A stretch of 64,000 bases of DNA, taken from positions 620,001 through 684,000 of the forward strand of contig JAIWWG010000003.1 of NCBI GenBank assembly GCA_025435555.1, written 5' to 3'. How positions within the stretch are numbered: position 1 is the stretch's first letter; each line of letters begins with the position of its first letter. Under the pieces are notes generated by a model. The model had not been told where the DNA came from. It was given only the letters and a program-made list of their open reading frames with translations, and ran no database searches. Positions 1 to 11,282 of the stretch are shown piece by piece. Position numbers and translations under genes: made by a program. This DNA comes from Chytriomyces cf. hyalinus JEL632. Lineage: Eukaryota > Chytridiomycota > Chytridiomycetes > Chytridiales > Chytriomycetaceae.

Positions 1-543
1 CAGCGATGGCGACATCAAGTCTTCGGTTGGCTGTTTTGAAGATTAATTTAAGCACGCCCAGTCTTCATGAAACAGCAACTCAACTGAGGTTGTAAACACT
101 GCCAAGTTCCCAGCCAGAAACAACACGCACGACAGCATCACCCATCCAACATACCCCCGATTCGAGTCGTACGTGGCCTTGTCAAACAGGAGAAAGTTGT
201 ACCGCTCAAACGCCAACAGCAAATTGAAGTGCAAAGTCATTATGACGAAGCAGCATGTCCCGCACGCCACTACTTGCCAGTACGCTTGTGATCCGTAAAA
301 TAGGGCACCAAGATGCATGGAGACAATGAACAGTCCGAAACAAAAGAGCACGCTGAGTAGAAGCGCCATGATTTTATGCATCCGAGTCACCAGCAGTTTG
401 GAAGGGACTCGGAAGATGGCGGCAAGCAAGGTTCCGTTCAGAATCAGGCTCCACAGATAGATGGGAATGATGGCATAGTAGATGAGTGGAAACAGAGCGT
501 TCGTTTCGGGGCGGGACGCTGTCAACGGTGGTGTCCTAAGCAT
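1..543 (-). CDS. Rhodopsin-type 7TM receptor, 5' part (runs off left edge)
   Basis: Predicted G-protein-coupled receptor-like membrane protein; only the first four helices are in the window. I see hydrophobic helices with an NG pair in TM1, a TM3 that ends in FERY (a variant of the E/DRY G-protein contact) and a fourth helix. The first in-frame ATG is at 543; the frame is open upstream without an ATG. A likely intron at 31-84 (donor GTTGAG, acceptor ACAG) removes the stop at 43-45 and continues the frame into positions 30-1. It lies about 100 bp downstream of the TAF1A gene on the same strand. Ligand and G-protein partner cannot be told. The receptor call rests on topology and the FERY motif, so another 4-7TM family is possible. 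Confidence 0.55.
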
Positions 544-648
544 TTTGGACTGAGAGGCTTGAAAATCTTGTTGCGAAACTGGTTTTTGGCAAAATACATT
601 TTCCAAGCGCAACCCTCAAAAAACTCATTCGGCAATATATTTTAAAAT

Positions 649-3648
649 CTAGTGGTGCCCTCCTTCAATCTCCCTCGCAATGGCTGCTTCCAAATCAAAG
701 TCTTCTATATCTTCATCATCATCGCCGGATTCATCCACCGAACTGACATCCTCATCCTCTTCACTCTCTTCAAGCACATCCTCATACGCTGGCACTGCCC
801 CCCACCGCGGGGTATCTTCGACACCATCAAACCAGTACCCACTCGCAATAGAATCCATCGACATTCTTCTCCCCATATTCCGGATACTTCTCGGCCTGCT
901 GAGACTATCCTCATAATCGTCGACATCTTCACTCTCACTCGATTCCAATAGTGCGTCAACGTATCCAAAATCATGCAGTTGCTGCTGTCGCTGATATTTC
1001 TCAACAACAAAGTTGCGAGTCACTTGGGGAAGATTCATGCCTCCTCCGTCTCCATCACTGTCTTCGACAAAGGTTTGACTCAATTCTGAAACAAGAGCTG
1101 CGTCCGATCGTTTTTGCTTTTTTCTGCTAATCGCACTTGTTGCGCGACGTGTTTTCGTTGGCGTTGAGATTTCAGATGGAATCAGTTCGTCTATAAACTC
1201 GAGCGCGTCTTCTTCTTCTTGCCCAGAGTCACTGTCGCTGAACCAAACAAGCTCATTTTCTTCATCCTGAACTGATTCATTTGTGTTTCCTTGCTCAATC
1301 TCCGAAGCTTCTTCTGGTACAATTCGGATGCGGTTTTTCGACGCGTGTTTCAAAAGAATTCGTTGCTCTTGAGACGCAATTTCAACGCTTAAAAGGCATG
1401 CCGGGATTTGAACTGAAACTAGAAACACGTTTTCCGGTGTCAAATCGCACTGATTCGACAAATGAGCGGTTGCGTTTGGATGAACGGGCGGGGGGAATAC
1501 GGATGTAATGCTGCTGAGCGCATTTTCTGGAAACAGTGATTTTAAGGCTGGAGATGGTCCACACACGAGATAGAGGCCAATGCACTTCACATATGCGAGA
1601 TCGTACGTTTCATCTAATTTTTTTTTTTTTTTTTTTTTTTGTTTACTTTCGGATTGAGCGAAATTGCGGAAACAGGTTTCAGCGTTCCATGTCACCACAA
1701 GCTTACCATTCACATCTTTTGAGGGAATCAGTCCAACGGGCGCATGAAATTGCGTCCACCATTTTCCTCGATCATGCCATAATTCAGAGTCACCATCCTC
1801 TTGCTTAGATCTGCAAAAAGTGGTATCGTATTCATAACCTTTGTCTTGGCAACCAAAAAAATGACACAAATTTCCCCTCACCTAATCTCAAGGATATAAT
1901 GCACCAGCTTATTCCAAGTCCAAAAATCACCTTGAACAAAGTCAAGCCGCCGTGCCAAAATCCCCATAATTTCCAACACAGCCGCAATCCATGGAGACGT
2001 GATTTTGCGTTCTTTCACTGCAGCCAATTTCGCAACAGCGGTTGCTGCAGGTTGAGACAGTTTCATGTAAACGCATTTCAAATTTGCATCGCGACAACCC
2101 GTACATCGCGGCCCTTTCAAATCGCACTCTTTTTTACTGGCTTTGCAATTTTTACAAGGATTTCGATAAATGCAGCGGGTTTCGTTTTTCGCGCATTCAT
2201 GGCATGTTGGGAATGCGCGATTGCATTTGAGGTTGAAGGATTTGCAGTTGACGCAGTTTCGGCGGCGTAGTAAATTGGTCGCTGCTGCTGCTGCAGTAGT
2301 GGAAAAGGATGGTTTGTGTTCCGATTTTTCGCGCGAGATGGTTTGTAGATTCGACGACAGGGTATCAAGGAGCGCTTCTTTGGATTCAATCAAGGGTATA
2401 AGCGCAAGCGTTGGTTCGCATTTTGGATCCATTTTGAGCATTTTGGGGTATAAGGTGTTCAGAAACTCTGGATTGGAAGGTGGATGCACGTGATAAAATT
2501 CAATCAGATAACTGGAAGTGAGAATGGAAATCAGTTAATTCTCTTGACGAAAACAAAATGTGTGGGCAGGAGTATCTTTTTTTACCGGCATGAATTTGGA
2601 TTCAATGGAGACTGTTCATAAAACTTGAGCAGGTTCTCCTCAGCCCCAGCCAAGTCTCCCGCCAAAATCAAAATCGACACGAAACATGAAACAAATAAAT
2701 CGCTAGTATAGCCATCTTTCGCATGAAGTGATTGCCTCAGATATGTGGACGCATTTCGAAAATGGGACGAGTTCAAGTTTCCTGCAAAAACTCACTTAAC
2801 AAACGTTTTTGCGATGGAGATGGTGCCATGAGAGAAGAAATAATGGGGGGAGTACCTTCGTCCTGAGATGTATTGATGGAACCGTATGATGATTGAAATC
2901 CGTCCGCAAGTTCTTCAGACAATTCGTCGCACTGCTTTCGCCAAAGAATAAAACTGAGATATCCGGTATAGCCCAGTAGAACTGAATCTTCACTGAATGG
3001 ATGTATCACGATGAATCTGTGTGAAGGAAATGTCAGAAACCAGCCGTGGCCAAAACAATGTCACAGTCGCGCAAGACGAAATCAAGGTACGAACCTTTCC
3101 AATAGTTCGTACGCCTCATTGAGCAATCCAAAATGAACATGGAGGAATGCGGCTTGAAGAAGCAAATTCGAGTCCTGCGGGCAAAAAGCTTGTGTAAATC
3201 AAGGTTTTGCTTTCGATTTGTTGCGCGCACGAAAGAGGGGAGTTTTTGAATACTTACAACTCGCGCTCGCCTCCGCATAAACACGTTCAGAAACTTGAGA
3301 ACCTTTTTGGGTGCGTCTGTCAAGTGAGTGCAAGAATTCTGTCAACACAACAAGAAGACAAAACAAAAAACCACCTCCAAAGAGATACGCACCACTCTCA
3401 AGAGCCAGACCATGCGCAGAAAGCACTTTCCAACCGGCAACAAATCTAGTCCGAAGTTGATCCCGTGTGTAGGTGTGGCATCTGTTGACCATCAGATCGA
3501 CTAGGCTCCTTTGGGCATTGACAGCATCAGATTGTTTCGCTCCGTCCAAGAGAAGTAGTCGCACGAGAGGACACACGTTGTGCTCATGCAGCAAGCGCTC
3601 TAGAGGCACTCTCGTAAAGCGACGAGGTATTTTGACGGTCTCGTCCAT
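649..3648 (-). CDS. TAF1A-like RNA polymerase I core-factor subunit with inserted tandem Zn2Cys6 domain
   Basis: Homologue of TAF1A, a TPR-like subunit of the SL1/TIF-IB factor that recruits Pol I to rDNA promoters. Exons: 3648-3393, 3316-3258, 3174-3095, 3016-2856, 2781-2586, 2511-1882 and 1810-649 (2544 nt, 847 aa). Support: the helical-repeat part contains AGDLAGAEENLLKFYEQ and the segment around SPLNPNS, resembling human AGD/NPNAH repeats; near residue 475 WHDRGKWWTQFH matches the human signature WNSRKNWWPGFH. Between these family segments, residues about 337-397 hold two complete zinc clusters (separate entry). The C-terminal 350 residues are acidic and low complexity, with a poly-Lys run encoded by a tract of about 20 A that could instead be a very short intron. 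Family identity is recalled from human TAF1A, not searched. Confidence 0.8.
2073..2255 (-). other. Tandem Zn2Cys6 binuclear clusters encoded inside the TAF1A-like gene
   Basis: Two consecutive cysteine sets, each with spacing C-x2-C-x6-C-x6-C-x2-C-x6-C, the Gal4-type binuclear zinc cluster pattern of fungal transcription factors. They lie in a single uninterrupted exon (2511-1882), preceded by a basic RRR stretch and flanked on both sides by TAF1A-like sequence in the same frame. In fungal regulators one such cluster binds DNA, often as a dimer; two in one chain might bind without dimerising. That role is inference. Confidence 0.85.
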
Positions 3649-3777
3649 CGTTTGTCTCTTTCTTTCTTTTTTTTTTACTTTACCTTTCGGACTTAAATTT
3701 TATTTTTTTACTCACTACTCAGAACATATTACAAGAAAAGAAGGAAAAAAAAGGATAGTCTCGGCTCGACGCATTCG

Positions 3778-4726
3778 TTACTTGGGCAACGAGATGCCAA
3801 AGTAGCTCAGATGGTCAGGAACAGACAGCTTGGTGATCTGCGTGTTGGCGCAGTTGGTAGCCTCCTTGCCGTTAGTGTCGTCGTTGCAGTTGGTGATGAG
3901 CACGCCAGACTTGTTGATCCAGTACTCGTGGAATTGGTGACGGTAATCTAGGAAAGCTGGAGGCAAATGCTATTCAATGGGGAGAAAAGATGAGTTTAAG
4001 TAGGTCAACATTAACAAAGAAAGCTCGCTCAACTGGAACAATGTCGCTCTTGTTGATAACACGCACGACTTGCTTGAAACCGAGTTTGCTAAAGTACTGC
4101 GAGAACTCGATGCTTCCCACACGTGGTTGACCAAAGGTGATGAGTTGCGCGTTCGAGGCAGGTACGATACCGCGCGCTGCAAAGTCCACCGCGGCAAGCT
4201 GCGTCACGGCACCTCCGAGAGAGTGGCCCACAAACGTGACAGTGTAGCCTGGGTTTGCATTCAAGTGTCGGACAAGCGTTGGTTCCATAATGGGTCTCAG
4301 TTGCGTCCAGACGTCCCAGAAGCCTGAGTGGACTTCAACACCAGTAGGTCGGTTGGTGATGGGCAAGGCTTTTTTCCAGATCTGCAAGTTGTTGAGCCAC
4401 TCTTCAACGGTGCGGGAGCCGCGGACGGCGAAAATGATGGTCTTGAGACTCGGGCTGACGGCGATGTAGCCTTGCTCCTGCGCGTCGTCTGGGCTTGGAG
4501 TGAATGTCACGTTGGTTGTGTCACGGATGGAAGCATCCAAGCAGAGCGGGCAGCTCCAGGTTCCATACGCGGAAATGTCGCTGCTGTAGGCAATGGCTGC
4601 GTAGCGGAAGTAGGTTGAGAAAGACGTGGTGTCGATGGCAATGGCCGGGGCTGGGGCGGCAGTCATAGGTCGTGCCATGAACGCCAGGCTGAGGCACAAC
4701 AGCGGCAGAGACAGCAGGCCGTGCAT
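3778..4726 (-). CDS. Secreted class 3 lipase (paralogue 1)
   Basis: Extracellular triacylglycerol lipase/feruloyl esterase-like alpha/beta hydrolase (Lipase_3). Exons 4726-4034 and 3969-3778 (885 nt, 294 aa). It starts with a hydrophobic signal peptide ending near AAPAP. The nucleophile elbow is GHSLGG; the catalytic Asp is in NKSDIVP and the His in the HEYWI segment of exon 2. The intron splits the codons IVP and HLPP with donor GTTGAG, at the same place as in the two other lipases of the window (49926-50850 and 58550-59514). A TATA element lies about 60 bp upstream of the ATG. Confidence 0.93.
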
Positions 4727-4786
4727 TTAGAGTTTAGGTTGATTCCGATTTGAAAGTGTGGTGGAAATAGGACGCAGCATCGCCTT

Positions 4787-4794
4787 CTTTTATA
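4787..4794 (-). promoter_or_regulatory. TATA box of lipase 1
   Basis: TATAAAAG on the minus strand, about 60 bp upstream of the lipase ATG. Similar elements 45-80 bp upstream of the ATG occur at other genes of this window. Confidence 0.55.
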
Positions 4795-6122
4795 TGTGTT
4801 ATGCTTGGGTCGCCTGACGTGCTTACAAACGAGCGCGTGACTTCCTGCTTTGCAATTTTATCTTTGAATTTTTCTCGACGCCAGGGCATTAAACAAGGTA
4901 AGGTTCGTGGACATGCGCCTGAGAAGGGTACTCGGCTCCGGATAGAGAGAGAAGTTAGCAGCAGATGCAGACTGCCTCCTGCGGACCTTGATGTCGATGC
5001 ATGGCCCACCCCTGGAGAACGTGGGAGAGATGATGGAAAATTGAAAGGCACCATCACGCGACTTGCATTTGATTTAATTCCAAAAAGACGTGAATATTGA
5101 GTCGTGTCTCGTGCCGGGGAGTACTCCCCGTCCAGACAAGCAGACGCAAGCAGGTCCACTCCCGTTGCCAGGCAGACATACGTAGGCCTCAACACGCAGG
5201 CCCCAACATGCATGCGTGGGTGAGGCTGAAGGGACCAGTTTCAAAGCAGCACATGGGATACACACACAAGCCACAGGAATTTTAACGCCACTTTAACCCA
5301 AGCAAGATCCACTGAACTAATTCCGATGCCGAAGCGACACTGCACAGCGCCTGCCTGTATCGCTGCATTCTGAGAAAGGAAACGCGGTTTATTCTCCGTA
5401 ACTTCTTCAACAACTTCCTCCTGGACATGCAGCGTCACGCTAACGTCATTAGCAGCATCATACATAGGAAGTCGTCAAGGACTTGTTTGTGCCCCCAGAA
5501 TCATAACAGGGTGGGTTTTGCCGTTGTGACGGCAAATATACCGGTGCTGCAGAGACGATGGAGCAAAAAATACCTGGGTTTCGTTGGAAACTACTCCCAT
5601 TTCGTGTTGAGAGAAGTCTTTGAATACCGTACAACTTTCAGAGAGAAGCGACACGGAGTATTCCGGCAATACTTCCAACCCTTTCTTGCGATGCACGTCA
5701 AGCACAAATCATGCCAATGATTATGAAGGAGCAAGTGTTTAAGCGTCGACACAACGACTTTACACTCATCCGCTTCTATGTGCCTCTCCTGTCCTCCAAC
5801 TTGAGAGATGTCACGTGAGTCCAACTCCACCTCAGCTGTTTTCTTTCGAAAGAATTCTACATTCTTCAGGGGACTGGTGCGCTGTATTGAACTTGAACTT
5901 TATATAAAATGCGGTCTGAGCAATAGTAAAAAAAGATCAAAAAAAACCCCGCACAACCAAGAGGCCCACTGTCCCTCCCTCCCTCTTCCACTCCCAGACT
6001 GACCCCTCACAACACACACAGCGCATACCACTTAACTAGGCACTCTTAATAGTCCAATAAACCCCAAAATATTGCAACGCACCTCTGTCCCCCGTCCCTC
6101 CAGCGCTCATCTCATCGTGTAA
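4795..6122. other. Intergenic region between divergent genes; no supported gene
   Basis: No long conserved reading frame. Short open stretches on the minus strand between about 5830 and 5250 contain plausible splice sites (donor CAG|GTATTT, branch-like CTAAT followed by CAG) and a TATATAAA motif near 5893-5900, so a small intron-containing gene is possible, but I recognise no family. The rest should hold the promoters of lipase 1 (minus) and MPE1 (plus). A C/T-rich stretch lies at 5968-5997. Confidence 0.4.
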
Positions 6123-7233
6123 ATGTCCGTAGTATACTACAAGTTCAAGGCCGCCAAGGACTATGACCAGGCCGTGTTTGACGGGCTCGGCATCTCTGTG
6201 TTTGATCTTAAGAAGGAAATTATGGCTGCGAAGAAGCTAGGGAAGGGAATGGACTTTGATTTACTCGTATACAATGCGCAAACGAATGAAGGTGAGTGCC
6301 TTTCTTTTTGTTCTTGTTTCTTCTATTCGCTTTCGTATCTGCTCTTTTGTTGACCCTCATCCACCCCTCTTTTTTTCTCCTTCCATCGTCCTCAGAGTAT
6401 CCCGATGACAACCAGGTGATTGCACGCAATACGTCGATTCTTGTTGTGCGACGACCCGCAGCAAAGCACGGCCGCGGAACTGCTGCTCGATACGTGCTCG
6501 GAGCGGGACCTCCCATGGCCGCCAACATCCCATCCAGCAACGACACTCGCTCACAGTCATCTGCGGGCGGTTTCTCTTCCGGATTCGGTGCCTCCTCTTC
6601 GGGTCTGTTTGCGGGAAACAATGACGCTGCAAAAGAGTCGGAGAAGGAAACAAAGGATATGACTGAGGCTGAAAGGGCTCAGGCCATGTTTGCATCACAG
6701 GATGCACAGAACGAGCAGTGGCAAGAGCAGATGGCGGCAAACCGACCACAGAGCTTCCGTGGTGGATACCAGGGCTCTTTTCGAGGCGGTGGCGGTGGAG
6801 GGTTTCGGGGAGGGCGTGGTGGAGGCCAGGATGGAAACTCGGGAGCATACCATGGCCACGATTCCTCTTACTATGCCAATCGACCTTTGCCGCCTGGCTA
6901 CGTGTGTTACCGATGTGGAAAGCAAGGTGAGGCAGGGCGGGTTTTTTTCTTGCCTTCAACTCCTCAGATTGACAGTATGCATTGTCAAAAATAGGACACC
7001 ATATTGCGCAATGCCCAACGTTGGGCGACATTAATTTTGATCGTCCCAAGTTAAAGCGCACCACAGGGATTCCCCAGCGCTTTTTGCAGACACTGGATGA
7101 GAAGGAGGCGGGACTAGGAACAGGAACAGGGCCCGACAGAGGCCTGATGGTGACTCAGGATGGAAAGATTGTAGTTGCAATGACGAATGAGTACGTTTCT
7201 TTGTTCTGCTGTCTTTTCTCGCTTAATTTTGCG

Positions 7234-7266
<33 letters not shown>

Positions 7267-8495
7267 CAAAATCGTTGCATCGCTGGCAGTTACCTTGTTA
7301 CCAACCAAAATGTGCTGGAAGGCAGTCATACCAAAATATACCCCTGGTTCACTTGGCGTCATCTGTTTTCTTCTTCTTGGTTTTGCATCTGCCTTCTTAC
7401 ACCCTTTTTGCTTCAAAATTGAACTACTTTTCTGTATTTGTTGCTCATTCCAACTTTTAAACTGTTTAGTGATGCCTGGCAAAAGCTGCAAAAGACTGCA
7501 AAGACATTTGGTGGCGTGGGTGATATGCATCAAATGGCACCCGTCCTCGCCGAATTCAAGTGCCCGATTTGTTCAAAAAACATGAAAAACGCGGTAGACA
7601 CCCCTTGCTGCAAGAAAAGTTATTGCGATGAATGTAAGCGAAAAAAAAAGTTAATGAGCAAGTGTTGTGGAATACTGACATGGACACCTTTAAAAAAAAA
7701 ACAGGTATCCGTGAATATCTGATGGACAGTGACCCACAATTCCAATGCCACTCTTGCAAAAAAGAGCTGTTTCCAGACATGCTGCGATCCAACCCATCTC
7801 TCCGCGCGGCCATTGAACGACACATTAAAACCTACATCACAAGCGGCGGAAGATCTCCTCAAAAAGCAACCAACGAATCCAGCCCGAATCCAACCGCTCA
7901 ACCTGCCACATCATCAAACACTGACAGCGGAAATACAACGTTAAGATCCAGGAGCTACAAGATTGTGGAAACTGGAACGAGCGGCGGACAAATTGGCGGC
8001 AGCGTTGGCGGCGGTGGCGGCAATGCCTCGTTTGGAAATGGTGGAGTTTCTGCGATTCCTGTTTTCAATAGCGGGGATTCAGGGTTCAATGGGGGTCCAG
8101 GTGGATCTTCTGGACTGATGCGCGGTGGTGGTGGTGTTGGTGGGTTCAATCGCGGTGGTGCGTATGGACCTTCCATGAACAGGCCTGTAGGCAATTATGG
8201 ACGCGGGGGGTACAACAATTTTAACAATGGCAACAACTTTAATAACAACTTCAACAACAACATGGGCAACAGTAATATGGGGTACGGAAACCCCATGATG
8301 TATGGAAATCCAATGATGTATGGTGGTGGGAACAACATGATGGGTCGACCTGGAATGTATGGAAACAATGCTGGAACTGGTCCGGTTGGGATTCCGCGAC
8401 AGGCAGTGGGGGGCATGAATAGAATGCCGCCGGTTGGGGATATGGGGTTTAAGCGTAAGCGTGACGATGATGATGAGAAGCCTCCAGGCGTCTAA
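6123..8495 (+). CDS. MPE1: MPE1/RBBP6-type cleavage and polyadenylation factor subunit
   Basis: Subunit of the pre-mRNA 3'-end processing machinery (CPF) with E3-ligase-type domains. Exons 6123-6291, 6396-6926, 6995-7190, 7470-7633 and 7705-8495 (1851 nt, 616 aa). Domains in order: N-terminal DWNN ubiquitin-like fold starting MSVVYYKFKAAKDYD and ending at the conserved TSILVVRR; a Gly/Arg-rich linker; a CCHC zinc knuckle CYRCGKQGHHIAQC joined across intron 2; and a RING/U-box-like cysteine domain beginning CPICSKNMKNAVDTPCC that is split by intron 4. The C-terminal half is unusually rich in Gly and Asn and ends in a basic KRKRDDDDEK. Intron 3 (279 bp) carries a run of about 28 T. Confidence 0.95.
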
Positions 8496-8895
8496 TTTTG
8501 TTCATTATTTTTATTATTTCTTTCATTTCCTTCAATTTGGGCACAAACAAAAAATAGTACGCGTTTGAAAACCAAACAGGGAGTGTGAAAGTGATATTTC
8601 GTCAGTGATGTACGTTCAGATGTCAGTGGAGAAGCAAAGCATTTTAAGTGATTCACGGTGAATCTGACGGTGGGGCTAAAATTGAGAGCGACTGTTCAGA
8701 CAAGATTCAAACAAGCATCAACAACGTCGTGTCCAGTGCCAGGCTCTTGCTAAAAAGTGGACATATTTGGCATGAATATTCAGACAAATCGCGATGCATA
8801 TTCTGCGCGTAAACAAGGCTTGCAAGAGAGAGTTGAGGTCACTGAAGCATATTTTTTGTCGAAAAAAATTGCCCCTATTTCTCGTTGACATCCCA
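8496..8895 (+). other. Intergenic: MPE1 3' region and NAT1 promoter
   Basis: No gene seen. The stretch 8794-8895 is open in the NAT1 frame but is not conserved with NAT2 and lacks family content, so it is taken as 5' leader. Part of it shows weak similarity to the leader of NAT2, consistent with a duplication that included upstream sequence. Confidence 0.5.
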
Positions 8896-9907
8896 ATGGA
8901 CCCATTCCGCCACAACCCAAACAACAACTTTCCTCCCCTCAACCCCACGCAACTGCAACAGTACCTGCAGCGCATTGGTGCCGTGGTTGATGGACAGGCG
9001 CCAGATCTCACCCTCTTAAACCATATCCTGGACAGGCATTCTCGCTCAATCCCATTCGAAAACGGTCAACTCTTCTTCTTGGACTCCAAAGTGGACATCA
9101 GCACTGACGCGCTCGTTCAACGACTGGTGCTCGACAAACGAGGCGGGTACTGCTTCCAGCACAACACGTTGCTGCTGACTGCGTTGCGGGCATTGGGATT
9201 CAGTGTCACGCCGGGAGTTTCACGAAGCTCTGTATGGGACCCTCCAACCAATTCACGCATCTACGGCGGCATCACGCACATGCAGTTGTTTGTGGAGAAT
9301 GTTTCCCAACCTGGCGGCATGGTTGGCACGTACATTGCGGATATGGGGTACAACCAAATTGGTCTGACACAAGCTATTGAGCTTAAAGTGGGGGCGGTCG
9401 TTCCGTGTGCTGCTGGAGAGTCCCACACGATCAAGGCGGCCTCTGTCACTGGTCCAGGGAACTTTATGCTTTGTCATAAACGCGCCGAGGGTGCTCCATT
9501 GGCTGACGGGACCAACACAGATGATTTGTATGCAGATGTGTTCTACTTCACGCGGGAGAAATTCAGGTGAAGTTTGGTGTTGGCCGGTGCAGTTTTGTAT
9601 CCTAAACATTATCACAAAAACACGGCGTAGACCCCAGGACTACGAGATCCTGAACTTTTACGTGTCCCACTGCCCCAAGCACATTATGAATCGCAGCTTT
9701 ATCGCGTCCATTGTTTCTGAAACGGGAGGTCGCAAAGTCGTTGTTGACCGAAAGTACACCCGCCGCGAAGACGCGCAAAACAAGCAGCTGGCAACGGTTG
9801 TTGTGATGGAATCTGAGCAACAACTTGCGGCAATTATGAAGGACGAGTTTGGCGTGACCATGAGTGCCGCCGAAATCGAAGGTGTGCGTGTGAAGCTCTT
9901 TTCTTGA
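8896..9907 (+). CDS. Arylamine N-acetyltransferase, tandem copy 1
   Basis: Acetyl-CoA-dependent arylamine/arylhydrazine N-acetyltransferase, a cytosolic detoxification enzyme. Exons 8896-9566 and 9631-9907 (948 nt, 315 aa). The Cys-His-Asp triad is visible: Cys86 in RGGYCFQHN, His128 in THMQLFVE and Asp149 in YIADMGY. The length is typical for fungal NATs. The start ATG (MDPFRHN) is chosen because it is shared with the neighbouring copy. The single intron lies at the same codon in both copies (AG|A of an Arg before PQDYE). An AATAAA signal follows the stop. Confidence 0.93.
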
Positions 9908-10208
9908 ACATTTTGTGGAATAAAAACTCTTGTTCCGACTTTATAAAGAGGTGACCATTTTAATGATCCCGTGCGGATGTCCCAACTTTTTTCCGACACG
10001 TCCTTTAAGCTTGGGCACCAATACTACAAGGACACCAGAAGATCCGCAATCACGGACACCGAAAAAGGCAAAGGCCGCGTAAGCTGACGTCGCGTTCCGA
10101 TGTTGCCGCCTGTTTTTGAATGATTCACCGTAAATCCATTTCAAAGTATTTGTCACTCTCAAAAATGCGAAACTTTTTTTGTCACCGAAAAATAACCCCG
10201 ATTTTTCA
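9908..10208 (+). other. Spacer between the two NAT genes
   Basis: About 300 bp. It contains the NAT1 polyadenylation signal near 9919 and a stretch (9960-10090) that is open in several frames and ends in Lys/Ala codons, but no recognisable gene. The last 60 bp resemble the leader of NAT1. Confidence 0.5.
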
Positions 10209-11208
10209 ATGGACCCATTCCGCCACAACCCAAACACCAACTTCCCTCCCCTCAACCCCACCCAGCTGCAGCAGTACCTGCAGCGTATTGGAGCCGTGGT
10301 GGATGGACAGTCTCCAGACCTCGCTCTCCTGAACCACATCCTGGACAAGCACGCACGCTCGATCCCTTTTGAAATCGGACAACTGTTCTTCTTGGAGTCT
10401 GAAGTCGACATCAGTACTGACGCGCTCATTCAACGACTGGTACTGGACAAGCGAGGCGGGTACTGCTTCCAGCAAAACACGTTGCTGCTAACTGCGTTGT
10501 TGGCATTGGGATTCAGCGTGACACCGGGAGTGTCAAGAAGCTCTGCGTGGGACCCTCTGACCAATTCCCGCATCTTCGGCGGTATCACGCACATGCAACT
10601 GTTTGTGGAGAATCTTGCCAGGCCTGATGGCACGGTTGGAACGTACATTGCGGATATGGGGTACAACCAGATTGGTCTGACACAAGCTATTGAGATAAAA
10701 GTGGGAGCAGTCGTTCCATGTGCCGCTGGAGAGTCCCACACGATCAAGGCCGCGTCTGTTACGGGTCCTGGGAACTTTATGCTTTGCCATAAACGCGCCG
10801 AGGGTGTTCCTTTGGCTGATGGAACCAACATGGATGACTTGTATGCAGACATGTTCTACTTCACGATGGAGAAATTCAGGTCAGGTTATCGTTTGCTGAA
10901 CATTGGACAAAATCTCAAAAACTCTGCACAGACCCCAGGACTACGAGGTTCTCAACTTTTACGTATCCCACTGCCCCAAGTACATCATGAAACGCAGCTT
11001 CATTGCTTCGATTGTTTCTGAAACGGGAGGTCGCAAAGTCATTGTTGACCGAAAGTACACCCGCCGTGAAGACGCGCAAAACAAGCAGCTGGCAACGGTG
11101 GTTGTGATGGAATCTGAGCAACAGCTTGCGGCAATTATGAAGGACGAGTTTGGCGTGACCATGAGTGCCGCCGAAATCGAAGGTGCGCGAGTGAAGCTGT
11201 TTTCTTGA
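10209..11208 (+). CDS. Arylamine N-acetyltransferase, tandem copy 2
   Basis: Same family, length (315 aa) and intron position as the preceding gene. Exons 10209-10879 and 10932-11208. The triad is conserved: RGGYCFQQN, THMQLFVE and YIADMGY. The second exons of the two copies differ at only a handful of residues, so the duplication is recent or subject to gene conversion. Differences cluster in the first exon (for example ENGQLF against EIGQLF, and HNTLLLTALRAL against QNTLLLTALLAL), where substrate-facing residues may lie; that last point is inference. Confidence 0.93.
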
Positions 11209-11282
11209 AAAAATTTCGTGGAACAAATGTCCCTTCAAAGAAAAAGAGAGGGCCGTTTTATAATAAAGTAAAAAGAAAAGAA

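Noticed and set aside
5250-5830. Possible small multi-exon gene on the minus strand
   Set aside because: Several open stretches and fair splice sites, but no protein family recognised and no unique way to join them; left as a note in the intergenic entry.
9955-10092. Separate small basic protein between the NAT genes
   Set aside because: Open in more than one frame and without recognisable family or start context.
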